Shown: in pieces, positions 8,101 to 17,321 of the stretch
Position numbering within the stretch: position 1 is the first letter of the stretch
Layout of the letters: each line of letters opens with the position of its first letter
Assembly (NCBI GenBank): GCA_025210805.1
Contig: JAOAQX010000006.1
Location: 124,001-188,000, forward strand
Length of the DNA stretch: 64,000 bases
Direction of reading: 5' to 3'
Source of the DNA: Flavobacteriales bacterium
Lineage (GTDB): Bacteria > Bacteroidota > Bacteroidia > Flavobacteriales > CAJXXR01
Notes under the pieces: generated by a model
What the model was told of the DNA's origin: nothing
Database searches by the model: none
Seen by the model: only the letters and a program-made list of their open reading frames with translations
Program-made: the position numbers and the translations under genes

Positions 8101-9459
8101 ATGAAAAAACTAGATAGAAGAGAATTTTTAAGATTAAGTAGTTTGGCGGGTGCCGCTACTTTTCTAAGTCCTTATACCAGTTTAGCTTCAGACCTCGGTG
8201 TTTTAGGAGAAAATGAAGACTATAAAGCCTTGGTTTGTATTATGCTTAGTGGTGGAAATGATAGCTTTAATATGCTGGTTCCCATCAATGATAAAAGCTT
8301 TAAAAAATACAAAAAAAGCCGATCTAATTTAGCTTTAAAAGAGAACAGCTTACATAGGATTAACTTTACTGATCAGCATGCTCAAAGCTTTGGTTTACAC
8401 CCTGCAATGAGTAGAACAAAAAGTTTATTTAACCAACAAAAACTTTCGTTTGTAGCCAATATTGGAACGCTAGTAAAACCTATTAGCAAACAAGAATATT
8501 TCAACAATTCAGTTCATTTGCCTCTTGGATTGATGTCTCATGCAGATCAACTAAGACATTGGCTTACCTCGGTTCCTAATGAAAGATTGAATTATGGAAT
8601 TGGTGGTAGAATTGCTGATATGGTTCAGAAATACAATAAGAACCATGAAATACCTATGAATATTTCATTATCTGGCTCTAACTATTTCCAACAAGGGCTA
8701 GAAGCCACAGAATATGCCATTACTCAAAATGGAAGTGTGGGACTCAATATCAACGAGAAAAGGAATATTCTAGATAAGACTCTTTACGAAAGCTTTAACA
8801 ATATGCTCGATAGGCAATATTCAGATAGCTTTAAGCAAACCTATATGGATATTCTAAAAGACGCACAAGGAAATCATGACGATTTTAAAAAAGCCACAAA
8901 GGATACCAAGATCAGTACTCCATTTTCAGATTCTCAATTATCCCAAGAACTCAAAATGGTTGCCAAAACTATGGCAAGTGCAAAAAAATTGGGAATGAAA
9001 AGGCAAACATTTTATGTGCTTTACCACGGATGGGATCATCATGATGAATTATTGAATTCTCAAGAAAAAATGCTTTCAGTTTTAGACAATGCTCTATATG
9101 AATTCTATGAAGCTTTGGATGAAAAAGGTCTCTCTAAAAATGCCATCACATTTACGGCATCAGATTTTGGAAGATCTCTTACTTCCAATGGAAACGGAAC
9201 AGATCATGCATGGGGAGGAAATTCAATAATTATGGGAGACGCTATCAAAGGTGGACAAGTCTTTGGAGATTACCCATCTTTACATTTAGGAAGTTCTTTA
9301 GATGTAGGTGGTGGTGTTTTGATTCCCACATTAAGTACAGATCAACTCTATGAAAAACTTCTTGAGTGGTATGATATTTCCAATGCTAACCTAGGCAAAA
9401 TACTCCCTAATCTTGCAAACTTTAAAAAGAGTGAAAATCAACTAGATTTTCTGAAGTAA
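8101..9459 (+). CDS. DUF1501 domain-containing Tat-exported protein
   Basis: A 452-residue protein starting with a twin-arginine signal, DRREFLRLSSLAGAATFLS, so it is likely folded in the cytoplasm and exported by Tat. Family marks are VCIMLSGGNDSFNMLVP, the NIGTLVKP segment, ADQLRHW and ASDFGRSLTSNGNGTDHAWGG near the C-terminus. DUF1501 is related to the sulfatase/alkaline phosphatase fold, with metal ligands inferred in the GGND and DHAWGG segments. It is co-transcribed with the DUF1800 gene. The substrate is unknown. Confidence 0.92.
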   Translation: MKKLDRREFLRLSSLAGAATFLSPYTSLASDLGVLGENEDYKALVCIMLSGGNDSFNMLVPINDKSFKKYKKSRSNLALKENSLHRINFTDQHAQSFGLHPAMSRTKSLFNQQKLSFVANIGTLVKPISKQEYFNNSVHLPLGLMSHADQLRHWLTSVPNERLNYGIGGRIADMVQKYNKNHEIPMNISLSGSNYFQQGLEATEYAITQNGSVGLNINEKRNILDKTLYESFNNMLDRQYSDSFKQTYMDILKDAQGNHDDFKKATKDTKISTPFSDSQLSQELKMVAKTMASAKKLGMKRQTFYVLYHGWDHHDELLNSQEKMLSVLDNALYEFYEALDEKGLSKNAITFTASDFGRSLTSNGNGTDHAWGGNSIIMGDAIKGGQVFGDYPSLHLGSSLDVGGGVLIPTLSTDQLYEKLLEWYDISNANLGKILPNLANFKKSENQLDFLK

Positions 9460-9498
9460 TTAATAACCAACCTTACCTCTACTAACTCGACTGTTTTT

Positions 9499-9526
9499 AA
9501 CAAGGTGATGTCCTATCACCTTGTTT
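9499..9526 (+). terminator. hairpin after the DUF1800-DUF1501 operon
   Basis: An 11-base perfect stem AACAAGGTGAT / ATCACCTTGTT with a five-base loop, 39 bases after the DUF1501 stop codon. The T tract is short, so termination may be weak. Confidence 0.55.
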
Positions 9527-9670
9527 AAAAACTTCCCAAAAAAAACATTTGAAGATTCTTCCAAAAGAATTCTACACCCTTTAAAAACTGATTTAAGTAA
9601 CCGTTTTTCTGCAAGATGTTCCTCAAAAAAAAATCTTTTAGGCTCCTCAAAACTTTTATTCTCGTTTCAA

Positions 9671-11110
9671 ATGCATTCTATTTTCTATTCTTTCCTTCGC
9701 TTTAGCAATTGGACAAAAATCATTTTATTGTTCTTTTTCTTTTTACAACCATCACATCTATTTGCCCATGTAAAATGGTTCTCAAGTTTTGATTTTCTAG
9801 AAAAATCAAAATCTATACAAGAAATAACCGATTTCACTTTTTGGATTCTGAGTGCCTTTAGCATTCTTGTTATTCTGTTATTTTTACTACTCGATAGAAA
9901 AATACAAGAATCTAGGTGGCATATTAAATTAGATAAATGGCTAGACCAAAGCAAAAAATATGGACATTACACCATCACCATTGCCACCTTTGTGGTTCTT
10001 TTTATGGCTTGGGCAAATGATACTGTTCTCACACCAGAACTCAAAGCACCTTCACAATGGGTAATCTGGTTTCAATTTTTTCTATCACTCTTAGTCATTA
10101 TTCCTACTACTACAAGAATTTCTGGAGTGTTACTAATTGCCTTATATTCTTATGCCGTCTTCCAATTTGGGTTTTTCTATATGCTAGATTATGTTCACTT
10201 TGTGGGAATTGGAATTTACTTGGCTACCCGAAAATCTCAAAACACCAAATTACGTAATATAGCCATTCCATCGCTCTATATTTCTTTAGGTTTTTCCTTG
10301 ATATGGTTGGCTTTAGAAAAGCTATTCTTCCCCACATGGTCTAGTCAGTTATTAGAACAATACCCTGTTTTGGCTCTTGGATTCTCTCATGACTTCTTTA
10401 TCAAAGGTGCAGCTTTTGTTGAGCTAGGTTTAGGTTTTGTGATGCTTTTAGGCATCGTACCTAGATTTCTTGCTGTACTTATTAGTTTGGTTTTTATCCT
10501 AACTTCATTGTCATTTGGTAAAATTGAAATTATCGGACATACTTCCCTCCATGCCATGCTTATCCTTTTTATACTAACAGGTACTCAAGGGGCTTATCCT
10601 CGACTCATCAAAACACATTGGAACAAAATGAAGAAAATTGCTATAGCAGGATTGTCTTATTTGATTCTGATAACCAGTTTTCTTTTTATCTATAAAACCG
10701 TTGCAGACAAACAATATCATTGGGCTTTAAACAAAGCCAAGATGAATACTTCTGCCTCTGCACATTGTTCAAAGATGGTAGATGTTTCACACTCTAAAAA
10801 CATCCCTACTATTTCCTTAATGGAAGTCTTGAAAGAGCCTATGGATATGGGCTACAATCTTCATGTAATTATGAAAAATTGGAAATTCACACCCGAAAAA
10901 GTTGGGGAAACCTACCAAGCAAATCAAGGGCACATTCATGTATATATTGACGGCAAGAAAGCCGGTAGAATGTATTCAGACTGGTTTTATCTTGGAAAAC
11001 TTTCCAAAGGTGTTCACAAAATTGCTATAACAATAAATGGTGATGATCATACTGCCATTACCCTCAACAATAAAATGATAGGTGAAGAGAAAAAAATACT
11101 TGTAGAATAG
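9671..11110 (+). CDS. multi-pass membrane protein with DoxX-like helices and a C-terminal exported domain
   Basis: I chose the ATG at 9671 (MHSIFYSFLRF, 479 residues) because the longer open frame begins with a TTG inside the terminator hairpin at 9521. After an N-terminal hydrophobic helix come about ten more membrane segments. The helices around VELGLGFVMLLGIVPRFLA and HTSLHAMLILFIL resemble DoxX-type proteins. The last 110 residues are soluble and histidine-rich (GYNLHVIMKNWKF, GHIHVYIDGKKAGRMYSDWF, GDDHTAITLN), a beta-rich domain that could bind metal. The function is unknown; the preceding DUF1800/DUF1501 genes are probably a separate transcript. Confidence 0.65.
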   Translation: MHSIFYSFLRFSNWTKIILLFFFFLQPSHLFAHVKWFSSFDFLEKSKSIQEITDFTFWILSAFSILVILLFLLLDRKIQESRWHIKLDKWLDQSKKYGHYTITIATFVVLFMAWANDTVLTPELKAPSQWVIWFQFFLSLLVIIPTTTRISGVLLIALYSYAVFQFGFFYMLDYVHFVGIGIYLATRKSQNTKLRNIAIPSLYISLGFSLIWLALEKLFFPTWSSQLLEQYPVLALGFSHDFFIKGAAFVELGLGFVMLLGIVPRFLAVLISLVFILTSLSFGKIEIIGHTSLHAMLILFILTGTQGAYPRLIKTHWNKMKKIAIAGLSYLILITSFLFIYKTVADKQYHWALNKAKMNTSASAHCSKMVDVSHSKNIPTISLMEVLKEPMDMGYNLHVIMKNWKFTPEKVGETYQANQGHIHVYIDGKKAGRMYSDWFYLGKLSKGVHKIAITINGDDHTAITLNNKMIGEEKKILVE

Positions 11111-11119
11111 TCAGAACAA

Positions 11120-11160
11120 AAAAAATCCGAACCAACTAAAAATAAGTTGATTCGGATAAA
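11120..11160. terminator. bidirectional terminator between the membrane protein gene and ahcY
   Basis: Inverted repeat ATCCGAAccAACT / AGTTgaTTCGGAT with a seven-base loop, flanked by an A tract on the left and A-rich bases on the right. It lies between convergent genes; the T tract favours use by ahcY on the minus strand. Confidence 0.75.
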
Positions 11161-11181
11161 AAGTAAAATTTTACCATTAAA

Positions 11182-12489
11182 TTAGTAACGGTAGTATTCT
11201 GGCTTATATGGTCCTTCTACTGTTACCCCTATGTATTTTGCTTGCTCCGTAGTGAGCTCTTCAAGTTCTACTCCTATTTTTGCAAGGTGTAGTCTTGCCA
11301 CTTTTTCATCTAAGTGCTTAGGAAGCATATACACTTTGTTTTCATAACGATCTGTATAGTTCCATAATTCTATTTGAGCCAAAGTTTGGTTTGTAAACGA
11401 GTTACTCATTACAAAACTTGGGTGTCCTGTTGCACATCCTAAGTTCACCAATCTTCCTTCTGCCAAAACGATGATGTCTTTTCCGTCAAGCGTATATTTA
11501 TCTACTTGTGGTTTGATTTCAATTTTTGAAGCTCCATGATTGTTATTCAACCAAGCCATATCGATTTCATTATCGAAATGCCCGATATTACAAACAATGG
11601 CTTTATCTTTCATTGCCTCGAAGTGCTTTCCTTCTACAATATTGAAGTTTCCTGTAGTGGTAATTACAATATCCATTTTACCTACTACATTATCCAATTT
11701 TTTCACTTCAAAACCGTCCATAGCAGCTTGCAATGCACAAATTGGATCTATTTCTGTAACCGTTACAATGGCTCCAGCACCACGGAAAGAAGCGGCAGTT
11801 CCTTTTCCAACATCTCCGTAACCACAAACAGCTACTCTTTTCCCTGCCAACATAATATCTGTAGCTCTACGAATAGCATCTACTGCTGATTCTCTACATC
11901 CATATTTATTGTCAAACTTAGATTTTGTTACACTGTCGTTAATATTGATTGCTGGGATTGGCAATGTTCCATTGTTCATTCTTTCGTAAAGACGATGAAC
12001 TCCAGTCGTTGTTTCTTCAGAAAGTCCCTTGATATCTTTTACAAGCTCTGGAAAACGATCAAGAACCATATTAGTAAGATCTCCTCCATCATCAAGAATC
12101 ATATTCAATGGTTTCCCATCTTCAAAAGCATGAAGTGTTTGTTCAATACACCAATCAAACTCTTCTTCGTTCATTCCTTTCCAAGCATAAACTGGAATAC
12201 CGGCTGCGGCAATAGCGGCTGCGGCATGATCTTGAGTAGAGAAAATATTACAAGAAGACCAAGTTACATCAGCTCCAAGAGCTACAAGTGTTTCGATAAG
12301 AACGGCGGTTTGAATAGTCATGTGAAGACAACCAGCAATACGAGCTCCTTTAAGCGGTTGCTCTGTTTTATATTCCTCACGTAATGACATAAGCCCTGGC
12401 ATTTCTGCTTCTGCCAATTCTATTTCTCTTCTTCCCCATTCGGCAAGAGATATATCTTTTACTTTGTATCTTTGAGTTTCCGTTTTCAT
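11182..12489 (-). CDS. ahcY: adenosylhomocysteinase (S-adenosylhomocysteine hydrolase)
   Basis: Hydrolyses S-adenosylhomocysteine to adenosine and homocysteine, keeping methylation reactions going and recycling methionine. The 435-residue length fits the short bacterial form. Visible motifs are [16 protein letters not shown], the aspartate in ILDDGGDLT, the NAD-binding loop [16 protein letters not shown] and the C-terminal YKPEYYRY whose lysine and tyrosine contact NAD of the neighbouring subunit. It is monocistronic, with its own promoter box (12525-12532) and terminator (11120-11160). Confidence 0.97.
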   Translation of the reverse strand: MKTETQRYKVKDISLAEWGRREIELAEAEMPGLMSLREEYKTEQPLKGARIAGCLHMTIQTAVLIETLVALGADVTWSSCNIFSTQDHAAAAIAAAGIPVYAWKGMNEEEFDWCIEQTLHAFEDGKPLNMILDDGGDLTNMVLDRFPELVKDIKGLSEETTTGVHRLYERMNNGTLPIPAININDSVTKSKFDNKYGCRESAVDAIRRATDIMLAGKRVAVCGYGDVGKGTAASFRGAGAIVTVTEIDPICALQAAMDGFEVKKLDNVVGKMDIVITTTGNFNIVEGKHFEAMKDKAIVCNIGHFDNEIDMAWLNNNHGASKIEIKPQVDKYTLDGKDIIVLAEGRLVNLGCATGHPSFVMSNSFTNQTLAQIELWNYTDRYENKVYMLPKHLDEKVARLHLAKIGVELEELTTEQAKYIGVTVEGPYKPEYYRY

Positions 12490-12521
12490 AAAATGAATTG
12501 TTTATATCCTAAATAGTTGAG

Positions 12522-13163
12522 GTGCAAAGTTACAAAAAGAATATATCGGTTGAGACATTTTTAATCAAAGACATTTTTATTTATGTTTTTAACACACAGG
12601 ACTGTATAGAACAGTGTGATTTTACATGGGTTCTAGATAAGTACAAAGATGAATTAAGCAAGTGGAAAAAAAGAAAAAATTTAGATGAATTTGTGGCAGT
12701 TCGTTGGTTTCATCACGACTATTTAGGAATCAAAGATAAAATTGCTATTTCTGACACAAAAGAACCCTACTGCCAAGGTATTCCATCCATGTCTATCTCT
12801 CATTCTAAAGGTAAAATTGCCTTAGCTTATTCTCCAAAGGATAAAATAGGAATAGACATTGAAAAAACCACAAATTCAGTAGAGTATGTGAAAAGTAAGA
12901 TTCTTTTTCCTTCAGAATTTTGCTTAGAAGAAACGCTAATCGAACCTGATATTAGAGAAAAATATTTTATGAGAATATGGACTGCAAAAGAAGCAAGTTA
13001 CAAAGCTTCGGATTCCAATAAATTCTCCTTTAAAGGCTATGAAACTCTTGATCTGTTATCAAATAAAGCAGAATGTTTGATTCACGAACACAAAGAGCGT
13101 TTTAAATTATTCTTTTTAAAGGAAGATTTATTTTACTTTTGTCTTGCAATAAAATCTGAATGA
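12522..13163 (+). CDS. 4'-phosphopantetheinyl transferase superfamily protein
   Basis: Moves phosphopantetheine from CoA to a carrier-protein serine. The Sfp-type signature is split as expected: SISHSKGKIALAY, then GIDIEKT with the magnesium ligands, then MRIWTAKEASYKA. Length 213 residues is usual. The only available bacterial start is a GTG at 12522 (the upstream frame is closed at 12510-12512), and it overlaps the divergent ahcY promoter, so the true start is uncertain. It overlaps the next gene by four bases (ATGA), so the two are co-translated. Confidence 0.8.
   Translation: MQSYKKNISVETFLIKDIFIYVFNTQDCIEQCDFTWVLDKYKDELSKWKKRKNLDEFVAVRWFHHDYLGIKDKIAISDTKEPYCQGIPSMSISHSKGKIALAYSPKDKIGIDIEKTTNSVEYVKSKILFPSEFCLEETLIEPDIREKYFMRIWTAKEASYKASDSNKFSFKGYETLDLLSNKAECLIHEHKERFKLFFLKEDLFYFCLAIKSE
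12525..12532 (-). promoter_or_regulatory. -7 promoter box TAACTTTG(C) of ahcY
   Basis: Exact TAnnTTTG match read on the minus strand, 35 bases before the ahcY start codon. The box lies inside the first codons assigned to the divergent phosphopantetheinyl transferase gene. Confidence 0.7.
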
Positions 13164-13864
13164 TAGAATTCAAAAAAAATAAAAATGAGCTGGCTATTTT
13201 GCTAGATCCTGGAAAACTTCCATTGGAGGAGATTTTTTATATTATTGACTTAGGTGTAGAACACCATGTCGATTACTTCTTTGTTGGCGGAAGCCTAATG
13301 ATGGAGAATAATATAGAAAAAATACTTCAATATATCCGCTCAAAATCTTCTATTCCTTGCATTCTTTATCCTGGAAGTAATTCTCAAATTCATCCAGATT
13401 TTGATGCTCTTCTTTTTATGAGCTTAGTATCTGGAAGAAACCCAGAATATCTGATTGGTCAGCAAGTTGTCTCAGCCCCCATTATAAAGAAAATGGGACT
13501 TCAAGCTATTTCAACTGCCTATATTCTCATAGCCGATTCTGCTTTGACTTCTGTAGCCTATATGAGTCAAACACAACCGATTCCTACTGCTAAATATGAC
13601 ATTGCTATTGCTACGGCAATGGCTTCAGAACTCCTTGGCTTCAGCACTTTATTCATTGATGGAGGGTCTGGAATTGAGCAGATTATTTCGGCCGAAACTT
13701 TATCAAAAATCAGCGGAGCAGTCTCATTACCCATCATCGTTGGAGGAGGCGTTTCTTCTCTAAACGAAGTTCAATCTCTTTGGGCATCAGGAGCGGATAT
13801 TGTAGTGATCGGTAACGCCATAGAAGAAAACCCTGAATTGATCAAAACCTTATCTCAAAGGTAA
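13160..13864 (+). CDS. geranylgeranylglyceryl/heptaprenylglyceryl phosphate synthase family protein
   Basis: A 234-residue TIM-barrel enzyme joining a polyprenyl diphosphate to glycerol-1-phosphate, the committed ether-lipid step in archaea and present in many Bacteroidota. Motifs are LAILLDPGK, VGGSLM, CILYPGSNSQI, LFIDGGSGIE and the phosphate-binding IIVGGGVSS with GADIVVIGNAIEE. The physiological product in Bacteroidota is less certain than in archaea. It overlaps the upstream transferase gene by four bases and is convergent with the next gene, three bases away. Confidence 0.88.
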   Translation: MIEFKKNKNELAILLDPGKLPLEEIFYIIDLGVEHHVDYFFVGGSLMMENNIEKILQYIRSKSSIPCILYPGSNSQIHPDFDALLFMSLVSGRNPEYLIGQQVVSAPIIKKMGLQAISTAYILIADSALTSVAYMSQTQPIPTAKYDIAIATAMASELLGFSTLFIDGGSGIEQIISAETLSKISGAVSLPIIVGGGVSSLNEVQSLWASGADIVVIGNAIEENPELIKTLSQR

Positions 13865-13867
13865 AAT

Positions 13868-15445
13868 CTACTCTACTTTCTTAAACGCTAGTATACAATA
13901 ATGTTCATTTTCTAGTGCATAATAATGTTGCACTTTTGTTTGGTAATGTTTTTCGATATGCTTTTCGATATTCTTTGCTACACCACTTGCTACATCTTTA
14001 AGGATAAACAAACCATTTCCTTCTATAAAATAGTCAAAAGAATCAAACTTCTCATTGTTTAAAGGATTTTGAGCCATCCAACCAGAAAAAATAATTTTAT
14101 TTTTAGGATAATCTCTAGATAAAAATAAAGGATGTGTAAATGCACTTTGAGAATGGTTTCCAAAAAGTATAAGTTTTTTACTTGGATTTTTTTCCAAATA
14201 TTCTTTTTGAAATGCAAGGTTCCGATTTCTAATAAGAAAATTATCAGCGGTCCATTTTATTGCTTTCGCAAATTTATAGGAGAAAATTCCCATCATCAAG
14301 ATAAACACGCCTTTAATCAAGTATCCTTTTTTTAGATGCTTCTGATGATCATTTAAAAAACCAATAAAAACTACAAGCATTAAAATAGGCAAAGCAAAAA
14401 CTCTAAATTTTATTGTTTTAAACAAGCCAAGTATTATAAACATCCCTACGACCATAGAAAGAAAAACAAGTATCTTTTTATTTCTTTTTGGATTTACTAT
14501 CAAGTATAGAACAATCAATACCAAGAATATCACCATAAAAATGGCTACACTTTTGTTGGTAAGTAACTGTTTTATCGAGCTAATTTTTTTAAAAAAACTA
14601 AGGTTCTCTATTTCTTCTTCAAATTCCTGTAAATACTCTAAAGTGATTATTTTTTCATCTATTAAAAATGAACGAAATAGAATCATTTCTGGCTCATTTT
14701 TGTTGTGCACCTGATAAATATTATAATTATCATGCAGCGAACCTCGAAGTTTGTTATACGTATAAAAATCGCTCCATTCTTGGCTTGCATGGCTTTGCTT
14801 ATCAACAAAAATAACCATTGCTGTTATCATTATCAGCACAAACATTTCCAATATACCCTTCTTTCTGATATCAAAAAGAGCTTTATCACCTAGAACCACA
14901 AATGGAGTACTTAGTAACAGAATAAATAAAGAAACTTCATATCTAAGCATCGTGCTTAAAATGAGTAATAGTAAAGCATCCCACCGAATTTTTTTGAAAT
15001 ACAATAGGGAAACCACTGCGGTAATTGCTAAAACACCAGCAACTTGAGAAAACTGTAACCATATAAAGAATACCAAAAAAAATGGTATAATCAACAATAC
15101 TGAAAAGAGCTTATGTTTCAATGAGTTTTCCCGCGAAATAATCAAAGTAATCAACCATGAAAACGCAATTAACTGCAAGGAGTATAACAATACAGAATAC
15201 CATTCCACCGAAGGGAATGATTGATGAAGTAACTTCAAAAAACTCCCAATACCGATGTGAACAAATACCAAATGACTATCTGGATGACCATGATATACCC
15301 CCGATGATATAAGAGACATCAAAACATCATCCCCATCTTCATATCGAAAAGGTACTAATGCGTCTAATAAACACACTAAAATGATACTTAAGAGCAGTAT
15401 CAATCCAAATTTTTTGTAATTATTTTTCAATTTTATTTTTTCCAT
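13868..15445 (-). CDS. large polytopic membrane protein of unknown function
   Basis: I chose the ATG at 15445 (MEKIKLKNNYKKFG, 525 residues); the longer frame runs back into the divergent purK gene. About ten to twelve hydrophobic helices are visible. After the first helix comes VPFRYEDGDDVLMSL, an acidic first external loop, and a soluble C-terminal domain of about 130 residues ends NEHYCILAFKKVE. That layout (acidic first loop, many helices, C-terminal periplasmic domain) resembles GT-C type glycosyltransferases, but no diagnostic motif was recognised, so this is inference. Confidence 0.7.
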   Translation of the reverse strand: MEKIKLKNNYKKFGLILLLSIILVCLLDALVPFRYEDGDDVLMSLISSGVYHGHPDSHLVFVHIGIGSFLKLLHQSFPSVEWYSVLLYSLQLIAFSWLITLIISRENSLKHKLFSVLLIIPFFLVFFIWLQFSQVAGVLAITAVVSLLYFKKIRWDALLLLILSTMLRYEVSLFILLLSTPFVVLGDKALFDIRKKGILEMFVLIMITAMVIFVDKQSHASQEWSDFYTYNKLRGSLHDNYNIYQVHNKNEPEMILFRSFLIDEKIITLEYLQEFEEEIENLSFFKKISSIKQLLTNKSVAIFMVIFLVLIVLYLIVNPKRNKKILVFLSMVVGMFIILGLFKTIKFRVFALPILMLVVFIGFLNDHQKHLKKGYLIKGVFILMMGIFSYKFAKAIKWTADNFLIRNRNLAFQKEYLEKNPSKKLILFGNHSQSAFTHPLFLSRDYPKNKIIFSGWMAQNPLNNEKFDSFDYFIEGNGLFILKDVASGVAKNIEKHIEKHYQTKVQHYYALENEHYCILAFKKVE

Positions 15446-15558
15446 TACAAGTATTTGTACAAAAATAGGTATTTGAACATAATTTCCTCTATTTCCTTCT
15501 TGCTTTAAAAAGAAAAATCGCACATTGATTAAGTAGATTTTCTTTTTCGATAAATCCC

Positions 15559-15567
15559 TATCTTTGC
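15559..15567 (+). promoter_or_regulatory. -7 promoter box TATCTTTGC of purKE
   Basis: Exact TAnnTTTG match followed by C, 13 bases before the purK ATG. It predicts a very short 5' leader of about eight bases. Confidence 0.7.
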
Positions 15568-15580
15568 AAAAAAACAATTT

Positions 15581-16729
15581 ATGTCCCAAGATTTTTATTC
15601 TCAAGACTATAAAATAGGTGTTTTAGGTGGTGGTCAATTAGGAAGAATGCTCTTTCAAGCATCACTAGATCTAGATATTCATTTATATTTTATAGACCCA
15701 AGTCCTGAGGCTCCTTGCTCTAGAGTTTCATCGCATTTTATGGTTGGAGATCTTCAAGATTTTGATCAAGTCTATCAGTTCGGAAAAGACAAGAAAATTG
15801 TTACTATAGAGATTGAACATGTAAATGTAGAAGCTCTTAAAAAACTAGAAAGCGAAGGTGTAAAAGTATTTCCACAGCCAGATTTAATAGCCCTTATTCA
15901 AGACAAAGGACTCCAAAAACAATTTTATGCCGAAAATGGAATTCCTACCGCTCCTTTTAAATTCCTAAAGAACAAGGAAGATTTACTTGAGCAATACGAC
16001 GGAAAATCTTGGGTTCAAAAACTTAGAAAAGGGGGGTATGATGGACAAGGAGTAACCGTTTTACGTTCAGAAAAAGATCTCAAAAATGCTTTTGATGCTT
16101 CAAGTATTTTGGAAGAAATGGTAGATTTTGAAACAGAAATCTCTGTAATAGTTGCACAAAACGAACAGGGAGAAATTAAGAGTTTTCCTGTAGTGGATAT
16201 GGAATTTTCTGAAGAAGCAAATTTGGTAGAGTTTCTTTTTTCTCCTGCCGAAATTGACTCTTCTATCCAAAAAAGAGCAGAAGAAATTGCTACTTCAGTA
16301 ATCAAAAAACTAGGTTTAGTAGGGATTTTAGCTGTAGAAATGTTTGTAACAAAAAGCGGAGATATTTTGGTAAATGAAGTAGCGCCAAGACCACACAACT
16401 CAGGGCATCAAACAATAGAAGGAAACAAAATTTCTCAATACGAACAGCATTTAAGAGCAATTCTTAATCTTCCTCTGGGTGACACAAGTATTATTAAACC
16501 ATCAGTGATGGTTAATCTTTTAGGGGAAAAAGGGCATCAAGGGAAAGTCTTTTACGAGGGTCTTGATGAAACGCTTAAAATGCCTGGAGTGAATGTTCAT
16601 ATCTATGGAAAAGAAGAAACAAAACCTTATAGAAAAATGGGACATATCACTGTTTTAGCTAATAAATTAGAAGAAGCTAAAAAAATTGCCCGTAGCTCAA
16701 AAGAATTACTAAAAGTAAAAACAAAATAG
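15581..16729 (+). CDS. purK: 5-(carboxyamino)imidazole ribonucleotide synthase
   Basis: An ATP-grasp enzyme that carboxylates aminoimidazole ribonucleotide with bicarbonate and ATP in purine synthesis. It is 382 residues, the expected size. The N-terminal GVLGGGQLGRML, the ATP-grasp segment SWVQKLRKGGYDGQGV, and the metal-binding LVNEVAPRPHNSGHQTIE are all present. The stop is followed after one base by purE, which takes the unstable product, so the two are a tight operon driven by the box at 15559-15567. Confidence 0.96.
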   Translation: MSQDFYSQDYKIGVLGGGQLGRMLFQASLDLDIHLYFIDPSPEAPCSRVSSHFMVGDLQDFDQVYQFGKDKKIVTIEIEHVNVEALKKLESEGVKVFPQPDLIALIQDKGLQKQFYAENGIPTAPFKFLKNKEDLLEQYDGKSWVQKLRKGGYDGQGVTVLRSEKDLKNAFDASSILEEMVDFETEISVIVAQNEQGEIKSFPVVDMEFSEEANLVEFLFSPAEIDSSIQKRAEEIATSVIKKLGLVGILAVEMFVTKSGDILVNEVAPRPHNSGHQTIEGNKISQYEQHLRAILNLPLGDTSIIKPSVMVNLLGEKGHQGKVFYEGLDETLKMPGVNVHIYGKEETKPYRKMGHITVLANKLEEAKKIARSSKELLKVKTK

Positions 16730-16730
16730 C

Positions 16731-17231
16731 ATGAAACCACAAGTAGGAATTATTATGGGAAGTAAATCTGATCTCCCTGTAATGCAAGAAGCCATTGATA
16801 TTTTAAAAGAATTAGGAGTGGCTGTAGAAATAAAAATTGTATCTGCACATAGAACGCCCGAGTGGATGTTTGAATATGCTTCATCTGCCCACGAAAGAGG
16901 TTTGAAGACTATTATTGCGGGTGCAGGTGGTGCCGCTCACTTACCCGGAATGGTTGCATCTCTTTCTCCTCTTCCTGTTATTGGAGTTCCTGTAAAATCA
17001 AGAAATTCTATTGATGGATGGGATTCTGTTCTTTCCATTCTTCAAATGCCAGGTGGTGTTCCCGTAGCTACTGTTGCTCTTGATGGAGCTAAGAATGCTG
17101 GAATTCTAGCTGCTCAAATTATAGCAACAGGGAATGAGGCTATTATGCAAAATATTATCACCTACAAAGAAGCTCTCAAAAGCAAAATAGACCTGCAGAA
17201 TGAAGAGTTAGCTAAAGAACTTAATGGCTAG
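16731..17231 (+). CDS. purE: 5-(carboxyamino)imidazole ribonucleotide mutase
   Basis: Class I PurE converts N5-CAIR to CAIR, the step after PurK. It is 166 residues long, with the signature VGIIMGSKSDLPVMQEA at the start, SAHRTPEWM carrying the catalytic histidine, and AGAGGAAHLPGMVA with GVPVKS. Its dependence on N5-CAIR fits its position one base after purK. The operon ends at a strong hairpin (17251-17296). Confidence 0.97.
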   Translation: MKPQVGIIMGSKSDLPVMQEAIDILKELGVAVEIKIVSAHRTPEWMFEYASSAHERGLKTIIAGAGGAAHLPGMVASLSPLPVIGVPVKSRNSIDGWDSVLSILQMPGGVPVATVALDGAKNAGILAAQIIATGNEAIMQNIITYKEALKSKIDLQNEELAKELNG

Positions 17232-17250
17232 CTAACAGTATTTCGAACAT

Positions 17251-17296
17251 AAAAAAACCGCTTTAAACTAATTACTAGTCTAAAGCGGTTTTTTTT
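17251..17296. terminator. bidirectional terminator between purE and the OmpA-family gene
   Basis: Inverted repeat AAAACCGCTTTA / TAAAGCGGTTTT with A and T tracts on the two sides; it lies between convergent genes. Confidence 0.85.
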
Positions 17297-17321
17297 ACAC
17301 TTAATCTAATCGTTTTACCGA

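Noticed and set aside
11536-12384. Several plus-strand open frames opposite ahcY
   Set aside because: They are antisense shadows of a strongly conserved gene, without starts, domains or promoters.
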